A DNA stretch of 64,000 nucleotides, from NCBI RefSeq assembly GCF_902499075.1, contig NZ_CABVPP010000010.1, positions 1-64,000 of the forward strand, read 5' to 3'. This document shows positions 16,901 through 25,926 of the stretch, piece after piece. Made by a program: the position numbers and the translations under genes. Below the pieces are notes generated by a model. That model worked only from the letters and a program-made list of their open reading frames with translations, was not told the origin of the DNA and did no database searches. Position 1 is the stretch's first letter. The number at the start of each line of letters is the position of its first letter. This DNA comes from Burkholderia pseudomultivorans (GTDB lineage: Bacteria > Pseudomonadota > Gammaproteobacteria > Burkholderiales > Burkholderiaceae).

Positions 16901-16959
16901 CGGCATCCCGTCCGGCTCGCGCGGTGCGACGAACGGGTGACGGATCGACGAGGACCAAC

Positions 16960-17661
16960 ATGAAACGCGAATGGATTCATCGCAGCGCGGGCTGGCTCGC
17001 GGCGCTCGGCGTGATGCTGCTGACCGGCTGCACCAGCTACGTGACCACGCAGGTCACCGCCTTCTCCGACTGGAGCGGCAGCGACGCGACCCGCACCTAT
17101 GCCTTTGCGCGCACCGACGCGCAGAAGAACAGCATCGAGCAGTCGACCTACGAGCCGATCGTCGCGAACGAACTGTCCGCGTACGCGTTCCGCCAGGTGC
17201 CGCCAGCGCAGGCGCGCTACCTCGTCGGGCTGAGCTACGGCGTCGGCAGCGATCTCGTGACGGTGCCGCAGCCCGTCTACTACGATCCGTGGTTCGTCGG
17301 GCCGGGTCCGTACTGGCGGCGCGGGCCGTGGGGACCGTGGGGCCCCTGGGGGCCGATGCCGGCCGGCTACGTCGCGCAGACGTACCAGGTCTTCGATTAC
17401 ACGCTCGGCATCCGCATCACCGAGCGCGCGACCGGCAAGGAGGTCTACAACGTGACCGCGCGTACCACCGGCGACAACGGCGCACTGCTGTATGCGATGC
17501 CGTTTCTCGCGCGCAGCGCGCTTGCCGACTTCCCGCTCGCGAACGGGGCGATCCGCACGGTGCGGCTGCCGGTCGACAAGCACGGCGGGCCGGCAGCGCC
17601 GGCCGCCAACGAACGCGCGGTGCCGGCCGCGCCGGCATCGGGCGCGGCCGTCGCGAAGTAG
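16960..17661 (+). CDS. DUF4136 outer-membrane-type lipoprotein
   Basis: 233 residues. A lipoprotein signal peptide ends in the lipobox LLTGC. A DUF4136-like domain follows ([41 protein letters not shown] region). An insertion around residue 120-130 is a Trp/Gly/Pro repeat ([18 protein letters not shown]). The tail is Ala/Pro-rich. The ATG at 16960 has AGGA upstream. It is probably anchored in the outer membrane; function unknown. The large open frame upstream on the same strand is only antisense shadow of pepN. Confidence 0.88.
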   Translation: MKREWIHRSAGWLAALGVMLLTGCTSYVTTQVTAFSDWSGSDATRTYAFARTDAQKNSIEQSTYEPIVANELSAYAFRQVPPAQARYLVGLSYGVGSDLVTVPQPVYYDPWFVGPGPYWRRGPWGPWGPWGPMPAGYVAQTYQVFDYTLGIRITERATGKEVYNVTARTTGDNGALLYAMPFLARSALADFPLANGAIRTVRLPVDKHGGPAAPAANERAVPAAPASGAAVAK

Positions 17662-17706
17662 TACGCAGCGGCGCGGCCACCCGGTCGCGCCGCTGCGCGT
17701 GAGCGA

Positions 17707-18279
17707 TCAGAGTCCGACGCCCAGCAGCGCCAGCGCGCCGAGCACGACGAACAGCACGGCCGCGATCGCATGCACGAGCTTGGTCGGCAGGCGGTGCGCG
17801 AAGCGGTCGCCGAGCAGGATCGCCGGCACGTTCGCGAGCATCATCCCGAGCGTGGTGCCGGCCACGACGCCGATATAGTCCTGGAAGCGCGCGGCGAGCG
17901 CGACGGTCGCGAGCTGCGTCTTGTCGCCCATTTCCGCGAGGAAGAACGCGACGAAGGTCGCGCCGAACACGCCGAGCCTCGAGCGGTTCGCGTTGGCTTC
18001 GTCGGCGTCGAGCTTGTCCGGCACGAGAATCCACAGCCCCATCCCGATGAACGACGCCGCGAGCGCCCAGCGCATGATCGACGGCGTGACGAGCGCGCCG
18101 AGCCATTCGCCGAGCGCGCCTGCGCAACCGTGGTTGACGAGCGTCGCGACGAGCACGCCGAGAATGATCGGAACCGGCTTGCGATAGCGCGCGGCCAGGA
18201 CGAGGGACAGCAGCTGGGTTTTGTCGCCGATTTCAGCGAGGGCGACGGCGCCGGTGGAGATCAGGAAAGCTTGGGTCAC
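17707..18279 (-). CDS. TMEM165/GDT1-family manganese exporter (MneA-like)
   Basis: 190 residues, six transmembrane helices in two repeats, each with the signature E-x-G-D-K-T-Q (16-22 and 116-122). These motifs form the cation site of the family, whose bacterial members export Mn2+ (for example MneA of Vibrio). The start is GTG at 18279 (VTQAFLIST), giving the first motif at the usual distance. A yybP-ykoY riboswitch, the Mn2+-sensing class, precedes the gene at 18355-18485, which independently supports manganese as substrate. It is expected to be induced by high Mn2+. Confidence 0.92.
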   Translation of the reverse strand: MTQAFLISTGAVALAEIGDKTQLLSLVLAARYRKPVPIILGVLVATLVNHGCAGALGEWLGALVTPSIMRWALAASFIGMGLWILVPDKLDADEANANRSRLGVFGATFVAFFLAEMGDKTQLATVALAARFQDYIGVVAGTTLGMMLANVPAILLGDRFAHRLPTKLVHAIAAVLFVVLGALALLGVGL

Positions 18280-18354
18280 GTACGGGATTCCACGGGCCTT
18301 GTTATGTGCGAGCGACGATCCACGGCGCGCCGGGCCCAGATGCGGCGCGCCATG

Positions 18355-18485
18355 AACCATCGGTCTCGCCAGGCCTCGGTGGCTGCGTCCGCCATGGCCG
18401 AACGGCCAAGTCTGTTGACGGACGCCTCCGTCACGATGCGCGCCGTGGGCGCGGACATCGAGCGGAGCGGCTACTCCCCAATGAG
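18355..18485 (-). promoter_or_regulatory. yybP-ykoY (Mn2+) riboswitch
   Basis: On minus the leader contains the two invariant internal-loop elements of the class: GGGGAGUAGC (complement of 18470-18479) and GCGAGACC (complement of 18362-18369). Between them lie CGUCAACAGACUU and a GCCGUUCGGC hairpin, as in known members. These loops bind Mn2+ at the P1/P3.1 junction. The leader ends about 75 nt before the GTG of the exporter gene. Boundaries are approximate. Confidence 0.92.
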
Positions 18486-18551
18486 TGGCGGATTCTAGCA
18501 TGCCGCGCCGCGCGCGGAAAAGCCGGTTGAAAGGCGCCGGCTCGCCTGCCG

Positions 18552-19871
18552 TTACGCGGCGGCGGTGCGTCTGGCCGCGCCGCGCTCGTGCACCAGCCGG
18601 CCGGCCGCGTAGGTACGATAGACCGCGCGATCGTCGCCGAGCAGCGCGAACGCGAACAGCAGTTCCTCCAGCGATTCCGCGTGCTTCGTGCGGCGCGCGA
18701 GCAGCGGCGTCGCGGCCGGGTCGAGCACGACGAAGTCGGCTTCGGTGCGCGGCGCGAGCGTGCCGACCGTGTCCGCGAGATCGAGCGCCTGCGCGGCGCC
18801 GGCCGTCGCGAGCCAGAACATCCGCGTCGCGGTCAGGTGATGGCCCGACAGCCGCGCGACCTTGTGCGCCTCGTTCATCGTCTGCAGCATCGAGAACGAC
18901 GTGCCGCCGCCGACGTCCGTCGCGAGCGTGACGGGCACGTCGTATTCGCCGGCCTTGTCGAAATCGAACAGCCCGCTGCCGAGGAAGAAGTTCGACGTCG
19001 GGCAGTGTGCGACCACGGTGCGCGTCTCGGCCATCCGGCGGCGGTCTTCGTCGTCGAGGTGGATGCAGTGGCCGTACACCGCGCGCGGACGCAGCAGCCC
19101 GTAGCGGTCGTAGATGTCGAGATAGCTGCGATGGCCCGGGAACAGCTCGGCCACCCATTTCACCTCGTCGACGTTCTCCGCGACGTGGCTCTGCACGAAC
19201 ACGTCCGGATGACGGCGCGCGAGCTCGGCGCACGCTTCGAGCTGCGCCTCGGTCGAAGTCGGCGCGAAGCGCGGCGTCAGCGCGTACAGCTGGCGCCCGC
19301 GGCCGTGCCAGCGGCCGATCAGCTCGGCGCTGTCGTCGTAGCCCGACTGCGCGGTGTCGCGCAGGAACTCGGGGCAGTTGCGGTCCATCAGCACCTTGCC
19401 GGCGATCATCCGCAGGTCGCGCGCGTCGCTCGCCGCGAACAGCGCGTCGGCCGACTGCTTGTGCACCGTGCAGTAGACGAGCGCGCTCGTCGTGCCGCAC
19501 GCGAGCAGTTCGTCGACGAAGAACTCGGCGACCTCGCGCGCATGCTCGGGATCACCGAACCGGCGCTCGGTCGGAAACGTGTACTTGTCGAGCCACGGCA
19601 GCAGGCCGGGCGCCGGCGACGCGATCATGTCCGTCTGCGGATAGTGGATGTGCGTGTCGATGAAGCCGGGCACGATCAGCTTGTCGCGCAGATCGTGCAC
19701 GACCGCGTCGCGCGCGAGCGTCGTCGCGAGCCGCGCGTACGCGCCGGCCGCGACGACCTTGCCGTCGTCGACGATCAGCAGGCCGTCGGTCTCGTGGTTC
19801 GCGGCCTGGCTCGACTGTGCCGGGTCGCCGTTGAAAGTCAGCAGCTGGGATCGAAAAGCGGTTTGCGTCAT
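18552..19871 (-). CDS. guaD: guanine deaminase
   Basis: 439 residues, amidohydrolase fold. The metal site opens with PGFIDTHIHYPQTD (His74, His76). Later ligands are in QSHVAEN and YGHCIHL, and in VTLATDVGGGTSFSML (catalytic Asp). The guanine-deaminase signature PCxxSN is present as HCPTSNFFLGSG. It converts guanine to xanthine. Located with an adenine/adenosine deaminase and xdhC in one direction, it forms a purine-salvage/catabolism cluster. The ATG at 19871 (MTQTAFRSQL) is the first family-like residue. Confidence 0.94.
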   Translation of the reverse strand: MTQTAFRSQLLTFNGDPAQSSQAANHETDGLLIVDDGKVVAAGAYARLATTLARDAVVHDLRDKLIVPGFIDTHIHYPQTDMIASPAPGLLPWLDKYTFPTERRFGDPEHAREVAEFFVDELLACGTTSALVYCTVHKQSADALFAASDARDLRMIAGKVLMDRNCPEFLRDTAQSGYDDSAELIGRWHGRGRQLYALTPRFAPTSTEAQLEACAELARRHPDVFVQSHVAENVDEVKWVAELFPGHRSYLDIYDRYGLLRPRAVYGHCIHLDDEDRRRMAETRTVVAHCPTSNFFLGSGLFDFDKAGEYDVPVTLATDVGGGTSFSMLQTMNEAHKVARLSGHHLTATRMFWLATAGAAQALDLADTVGTLAPRTEADFVVLDPAATPLLARRTKHAESLEELLFAFALLGDDRAVYRTYAAGRLVHERGAARRTAAA

Positions 19872-20193
19872 GACGAATGGTCCTGCATCAAGGTAAGGCG
19901 AACAGAAGAAGACAGCCGGCGCCGCGCGGGCGACGGCATGGCGCGCGCGCCCCGCGCGCGGGCGGGACGGTGGATTGCGCGGGAGCGTGGCGCGATCGCG
20001 GCCGATGCGGCTGCGGCGGTCCGCAACGGCGCGCGCTCGCGAACCACGACAGCAGGCAGCGTCGCGACCGCCGCGCCGCACGCGTTCGGGCGATGCACGC
20101 GCATGCGGCCGGCGTGGCGCCAGGCCGGGCCGGTCGTCGCGAAGCGGATGCCGTTGCCGTGTTTCATCTGTCAGCGCACCTCGATGCCGGCCG
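19872..20193. other. 322-bp intergenic gap between guaD and the adenine deaminase gene
   Basis: Very GC-rich and without a credible frame or T-run terminator. It may hold a guaD promoter, but no clear -35/-10 pair is visible. Confidence 0.4.
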
Positions 20194-21237
<1,044 letters not shown>

Positions 21238-22242
21238 TCAGAGAATGGGGGAAGCCTGCGCGGACGCATTCGCCTCGACGGCCTGCAGCAACTGCGCGGC
21301 CACCGAGATCGCGATCACTTCGGGCGCCTTGTCGACGATGCCTTCGACGCCGATCGGGCAGCGCATCCGCGCGACCTGGGCCGGGTCGATGCCGATCGCC
21401 GCGAGGCGATGGTCGAACTGCACGCGTTTCGCGTGCGAACCGATCATCCCGAAGTACGCATAGTCGCCGCGCCGCAGGATGCGCTCGGCCAGCACGAAAT
21501 CGAGTGCGTGGTCGTGCGTTATCACGACGAAGTACGTGTGCGGCGGCGCCGCGTCGACGGCGTCGGCCGGGTCGTCGCGCGCATCGAGCGCGAGGTTGCC
21601 GATGCCCGCGAGCGCGTCGGCCGGCGGGAACGCCGCGTCGCGCCGGTCGATCCAGCGCACGTGGCACGGCAGCGTCGCCAGCACCTTGACGAGCGCGGCG
21701 CCGACGTGCCCGGCGCCGAACAGCGCGACGGGGAACGTGTACGGCGCGATCGTCTCGGTCATCAGCGACACGCCGCCGGTTTCCCACAGCAGGCAGTCGG
21801 CGCGCGCGGCGGCCGATTCGGGTTCGCTGAGCAGCGGTGCGCCCGGCGAGGGGCCGAATGATACGCTACGCACGGTCGCGGCGCCGGCCGCGACGCGTTT
21901 CGCGAGCGACATGATCCAGCCGAGATCGCCGACGTCGAGCCGCTCGAACGCGAGCACGACGGCGCCGCCGCAGCACTGGCCGAGGCTCGGGCCGAGCGCG
22001 AGCCGCTCGAGCCGGCGCGCGTGGGGCACGTGCGCACCGTCCTTCAGCAGGTGCCGGGCGATTTCGATCGCCTTCCATTCCAGATGACCGCCGCCAATCG
22101 TATGGCGCGCCGTGTCGCGCGTGACGAGCATCTTGGTGCCCGCCTCGCGCGGCGCGGAGCCGTCGGTGTGCGCGACCGTCACGAGCACGGCCGCTTCGCC
22201 GTGCGCGAGCAACTGCTGCAGATCGCCGAGCCAGGCCTCCAT
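21238..22242 (-). CDS. xdhC: xanthine dehydrogenase accessory protein XdhC
   Basis: 334 residues. The N-terminal XdhC/CoxI domain (MEAWLGDLQQLLAHGEAAVLVTVAHTDGSAPREAGTKMLV) has SLGQCCGG, the Cys pair that handles molybdenum cofactor. The C-terminal Rossmann domain has ALFGAGHVGAALVKVL and the family YFGMIGSHAKR. It sulfurates and inserts molybdenum cofactor into xanthine dehydrogenase. The ATG at 22242 has GGAGCC upstream. No xdhA or xdhB lies next to it in this window, although those are its normal partners. Confidence 0.93.
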   Translation of the reverse strand: MEAWLGDLQQLLAHGEAAVLVTVAHTDGSAPREAGTKMLVTRDTARHTIGGGHLEWKAIEIARHLLKDGAHVPHARRLERLALGPSLGQCCGGAVVLAFERLDVGDLGWIMSLAKRVAAGAATVRSVSFGPSPGAPLLSEPESAAARADCLLWETGGVSLMTETIAPYTFPVALFGAGHVGAALVKVLATLPCHVRWIDRRDAAFPPADALAGIGNLALDARDDPADAVDAAPPHTYFVVITHDHALDFVLAERILRRGDYAYFGMIGSHAKRVQFDHRLAAIGIDPAQVARMRCPIGVEGIVDKAPEVIAISVAAQLLQAVEANASAQASPIL

Positions 22243-22929
22243 CAGCAGGCTCCGTGCGAAACGACGCGGCACGACGCGCGGCGCGGGCTGGCGGGCGCGG
22301 CGGCAACGCAAACGGACGGGAGCGGGGCGGGCCGCACGCGCGGCCGGCGCGCGGCGACGGCGCCCGGACGGGGCGCGCGAACGGGGCGGCCGGACGAGCG
22401 GACGCCATGAGGGTGACGGATGCGGATGGTTTGCGTTGTCATGATGAATCCAGTCGACATTGCGGATCAGGCGCGCGTTACGCAGGAGGTGAGACCGCCT
22501 GGCCTCGCGCACGTAGATCGCCATCCAGTCGCGAAGATAGCACCGCGGGACGACGCGAACATCGTCGGGCGCTGATTCGGGCTATCAGACGGCGATCATG
22601 TCGATCATAGGCCCGTCGCGCGGTATCGGGGCGCCGATGCGTGCATATCGGGCCGAAACGTTGGCGGGACGGGGCGCGGGCGCGCGGGCGGTGCGAGGCG
22701 CGAGGTTGCGGAAATTCGGGGAGCGGCGGGGTAGGTGTTTACGTGCGGCTGACTACGAGCGGCCGGCGAGGTGCGGCCGGCCACGTCTCGCCGAAACGGG
22801 GAAACGGGCCGGCGACAGGCGAACGGGCCGGCCGCACCGGTATGACGATCCGGCGGCCTGCGCCTTGGCGGCCGGCGTCCCGGCACCCGTCCGAATCGCC
22901 GGCCTCGCTGTCGCGTCGCGCGTCGGCCG
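22243..22929. other. 687-bp GC-rich gap upstream of xdhC
   Basis: No supportable gene. Short frames here are Arg/Ala/Pro-rich and lack family similarity. A 13-bp inverted repeat GGTGCGGCCGGCC / GGCCGGCCGCACC (22770-22782 and 22826-22838) encloses 43 nt that themselves contain two AACGGGCCGG copies. This suggests a structured leader or a degenerate locus. Confidence 0.5.
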
Positions 22930-23445
22930 TCAGGCCGATGCCAGCTTGCGCCGGTGACGCCAGAGGCTCGCGGCGACGGGAAGCAGGATCGCCGCGAAGC
23001 CGATCAGCGACCAGCCGGGCAGCAGGATCCCGAAGATCGGCGGGTAGACCGTTTCGCACAGGCCGGCGACCTTGAACATGCCGGGGAACCAGTGCGCGGG
23101 CGGCAGGCTGTCGACGATCGGCTGCAGCGTGTCGAAGCCGCAGCTGAAGCCCGGGTTCAGCTGGATCGACAGGTGCCGCGCGGCGGTGCCCACGCCGCCG
23201 GCCGCGGCGATCGCGATCAGCAGCTCGAGCACCCAGACGCCGCGCCAGCTGCGAATCCCGGCGGCGAGGAACGCGAAGATCCCGATCGCCGCGAAGAAGT
23301 AGCGCTGGATGATGCACAGCGGGCACGGGTCTTCGTTCTTCACGTACTGCAGGTACAGCGCGCCGGCCAGCAGCGCGATGCAGACCCATCCGAGCAGCAT
23401 CAGCAGGCGGCGTTCGCGGCGTAGTGCAAGCGTGGAGTCGTTCAT
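22930..23445 (-). CDS. dsbB: disulfide bond formation protein B
   Basis: 171 residues, four transmembrane helices. The quinone-side pair is Cys41/Cys44 (CPLC, followed by IIQRYFF). The periplasmic-loop pair is Cys102 and Cys130. It reoxidises DsbA and passes electrons to ubiquinone. The start at 23445 ([13 protein letters not shown]) places the first helix correctly. Monocistronic. Confidence 0.95.
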   Translation of the reverse strand: MNDSTLALRRERRLLMLLGWVCIALLAGALYLQYVKNEDPCPLCIIQRYFFAAIGIFAFLAAGIRSWRGVWVLELLIAIAAAGGVGTAARHLSIQLNPGFSCGFDTLQPIVDSLPPAHWFPGMFKVAGLCETVYPPIFGILLPGWSLIGFAAILLPVAASLWRHRRKLASA

Positions 23446-23583
23446 GTCGGCGGGATTCCTCGTCGGTCGGTCCGGAAAACAATCGCGCGATTTTAGCGCG
23501 AACGAACCGGCACGAAACGGACGGCGCACCTGCGGCGTCCCGCCGCACCCCGTGCGCCGCCTGCCGTCACGTCGCGCCGCCGG

Positions 23584-24960
23584 TCAGCGGATCGTGTTCA
23601 GCACGGCCTCGACCGACTGCCCGATTGCGAGCAGCGCATCGTCGCGATGCGGCGCGGCCGCCAGCATCAGGCCGACCGGCGCCGCGTCGCGCGGATGACA
23701 CGGCAGCGACAGCGCACATGCGTCGAGGAAGTTGAACGCGCTCGGATTGCGCAAGATCAGCGCGTTGGTGCGCGTGAACGCGGCGTCGTCCGTTTCGAGG
23801 TCCGCGATGCGCGGCGGCACGACCGGCACCGTCGGCGCGACGAGCGCATCGAAGCGCGACCAGACCGTGTGCGCGGCTTCGTCGAGCATCGCGCGGCGCG
23901 CGGCGAGCAGGTCGAGATAGTCGGCCGCGCTGGCGGGCTCGCCCTTCAGGATGCGCGTCAGCACGCGCGGGTCGTAGCGGTCGCGATGCTGCGCGAGCAG
24001 CGGACGATGCCACGCGTAGGCCTCGATCGGCGAGAAGCCGAAGCGGTTGATCTCCGGCAGCCGGTCGAGCGCAGCGAAGCGCACTTCGGTGACGATCGCG
24101 CCGGCGGCTTCCAGATGCTTGAGCGCGGTATCGAGCGCGGCCGCGACGTCGGCGTCGACGCCGTCCGTCACATGATTCGTCAGCACGCCGAGCCGCACGC
24201 CTTCGAGGGGCCGCGCGGCCGGCACGTGCGGCTCGAGGCCCGCGAGCATCCGGTCGACGAGCGCGCAGCACGCGACCGTCAGGCCGATCGGGCCGAACGA
24301 ATCGAGCGTGGTCGACAGCGGCACGCCGCCTTGCGTCGGGATCCGGCTCGCGGTCGGCTTGAAGCCGGTCAGTCCGCACAGCGCGGCGGGAATGCGGATC
24401 GAGCCGCCGGTGTCGGTGCCGAGCGCGACGGCCGCCATCCCGTCCGCGACGGAAGCCGCCGCGCCCGACGACGAGCCGCCGGCGATCCGCGCATCGCCCG
24501 GCACGCCGCGCCGATACGGCGACGCCGGCGTGCCGAAGTGCGGATTCAGCCCGAGGCCCGAGAACGCGAATTCGCTCATGTTGGTGCGGCCGACCAGCAC
24601 CGCGCCCGCGCGCTTGAGCCGCGCGACGGCGACCGCATCGGCCTGCGCGGGCGGCGCGCCGTCGAGCACGCGCGAACCCGCGCGCGTGACCTGGCCGGCG
24701 ACGTCGAACAGATCCTTCACCGACACCGGGATGCCGGCGAGCGGCGACAGCACGGTGCCGGCGGCGCGCAGGCGGTCGTGCGCGTCGGCCGCAGCGCGCG
24801 CGTTGTCGGCGTCGACTTCGGTGAACACGACGGCGCCCTGGCCGGACGGATCGGCGATGCGGTCGAGCGCGGCGTCGACGAGCGCGCGGCTGGTGGTCGT
24901 GCCGGCGGCGAGATCGGCGGCGAGCTGGGCGAGCGGGGGGAACGGGGTGAAGGTGGTCAT
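23584..24960 (-). CDS. amidase (amidase-signature family)
   Basis: 458 residues with the Ser-cisSer-Lys triad: Lys82 in GIPVSVKD, cis-Ser163 in GGSSSG, and nucleophile Ser187 in LGTDTGGSIR. It hydrolyses a carboxamide in the cytoplasm. Relatives include indoleacetamide, aryl and AtzF-type amidases, and the substrate cannot be assigned. Its start is 7 bp after the stop of the GntR regulator gene on the same strand, so the two form an operon and a ligand-responsive amide-utilisation unit is likely. Confidence 0.9.
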   Translation of the reverse strand: MTTFTPFPPLAQLAADLAAGTTTSRALVDAALDRIADPSGQGAVVFTEVDADNARAAADAHDRLRAAGTVLSPLAGIPVSVKDLFDVAGQVTRAGSRVLDGAPPAQADAVAVARLKRAGAVLVGRTNMSEFAFSGLGLNPHFGTPASPYRRGVPGDARIAGGSSSGAAASVADGMAAVALGTDTGGSIRIPAALCGLTGFKPTASRIPTQGGVPLSTTLDSFGPIGLTVACCALVDRMLAGLEPHVPAARPLEGVRLGVLTNHVTDGVDADVAAALDTALKHLEAAGAIVTEVRFAALDRLPEINRFGFSPIEAYAWHRPLLAQHRDRYDPRVLTRILKGEPASAADYLDLLAARRAMLDEAAHTVWSRFDALVAPTVPVVPPRIADLETDDAAFTRTNALILRNPSAFNFLDACALSLPCHPRDAAPVGLMLAAAPHRDDALLAIGQSVEAVLNTIR

Positions 24961-24967
24961 GGGCGGC

Positions 24968-25681
24968 TCAGGAACGAAGATGTTGGACAAGCGTGGAGCG
25001 AAACGAATCGATATGGCGTTCGACGGCCGCGCGTGCGCCGGCGGCGTCGCGCGCGGACAGCCGTTCGAACAGGTCGCGGTGCTCGCTTTGGACGTCGGCG
25101 AGATGGCGCGGCTCGGACAGCGTGACGAACCAGAAGCGCAGCGAGCGCTCGTGCAGCGCGCGCAGGACGTCGGCGAGGACCGGATTGCGCGCGGCCGCGG
25201 CAATCGCCTGATGGAACGCGCGGTCGATCTCCATCATGCCTTCGACGTCGTGCGCGTCGACACGCGCGCGCCCGTCGTCGAGCAGCGCGGCCAGCCGCGC
25301 GAGATCGTCGGGCGTCGCGTGGCGTGCGGCCAGTTCGGCGCAGTGCGCCTCGTTGATGCGGCGCACGTCGATCACCGCGACGATGTCGTCGAGCGACAGC
25401 GGCTGCACCATCAGCCCCTTGCGCGGCATCACGGACAGCAGCCCTTCGAGCACGAGCCGGTGCACGGCCTGGTGCACGGGCGTGCGGCCGATGCCGGTGC
25501 GTGCGACGAGGTCGGCCTCGTTGAGCGCGGCGCCCGGTTTCAGGCGCATCGTGATGATGTCGCGCTGGATCAGCGCGTACGCGCGGTCGGCAAGGCTCGA
25601 CGCGGCGGCGGGCCGGGCGTGCGGCAGGTCTATCAGCGTGTTCATGCGAACGGTGGCGCGGGGGCCGGGCGACGCGGTCAT
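24968..25681 (-). CDS. GntR/FCD-family transcriptional regulator
   Basis: 237 residues from MTASPG (25681), or 225 from MNTLIDLP (25645). The start is uncertain because neither has a strong Shine-Dalgarno. The winged-helix domain shows LADRAYALIQRDIITMRLKPGAALNEADLVARTGIGRTPVHQAVHRLVLEGLL. The FCD ligand domain shows DIVAVIDVRRINEAHCAELAARH, EIDRAFHQAIAAAARNP and SEHRDLFERLSARDA; its His/Asp set binds a metal and a carboxylate in relatives. It is the first gene of an operon with the amidase and is preceded by a 12-bp palindrome (25727-25738), its probable operator. Confidence 0.9.
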   Translation of the reverse strand: MTASPGPRATVRMNTLIDLPHARPAAASSLADRAYALIQRDIITMRLKPGAALNEADLVARTGIGRTPVHQAVHRLVLEGLLSVMPRKGLMVQPLSLDDIVAVIDVRRINEAHCAELAARHATPDDLARLAALLDDGRARVDAHDVEGMMEIDRAFHQAIAAAARNPVLADVLRALHERSLRFWFVTLSEPRHLADVQSEHRDLFERLSARDAAGARAAVERHIDSFRSTLVQHLRS

Positions 25682-25726
25682 CGCGCCGACGACCCCGGCA
25701 AGCGTGGACGATGCGACGATATTATT

Positions 25727-25738
25727 GTGATATATCAC
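25727..25738. promoter_or_regulatory. probable GntR operator
   Basis: Perfect palindrome GTGATATATCAC in an AT-rich island, 45 bp upstream of the regulator gene and facing the divergent PuuD-like gene. Size and symmetry fit FCD-type GntR sites. Confidence 0.6.
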
Positions 25739-25926
25739 TGATGTCCAGTGTGCCGCGTGAGAGGAGGGCGATTCCGCTTGTGCATGAAAGGATGCCGTCG
25801 GACGCACCTTGCGACGAACTTGCAACAATATCGACAGGATGTTGCAGGTTTGCCGCGCGATCGTGCACTGACGCATAATGAATCCTCGTCTATCCATACG
25901 CGTGAGCGACGTACCAGACCATCGTC

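Noticed and set aside
12779-16906. 1375-residue minus frame running from pepN region into fbp
   Set aside because: Only residues from 13792 are FBPase; the upstream part is out-of-frame pepN, separated by a terminator.
13825-17661. 1278-residue open frame on plus across pepN
   Set aside because: Antisense shadow of pepN produced by GC-skewed codons; Arg/Ala/Val/Glu-rich with no domain. Only its last 233 residues are a real gene (the lipoprotein).
22242-22460. 72-aa minus ORF ending TGATG at the xdhC start
   Set aside because: Attractive coupling geometry, but the product is Arg/Pro/Ala-rich, has no Shine-Dalgarno and resembles no XdhB tail.
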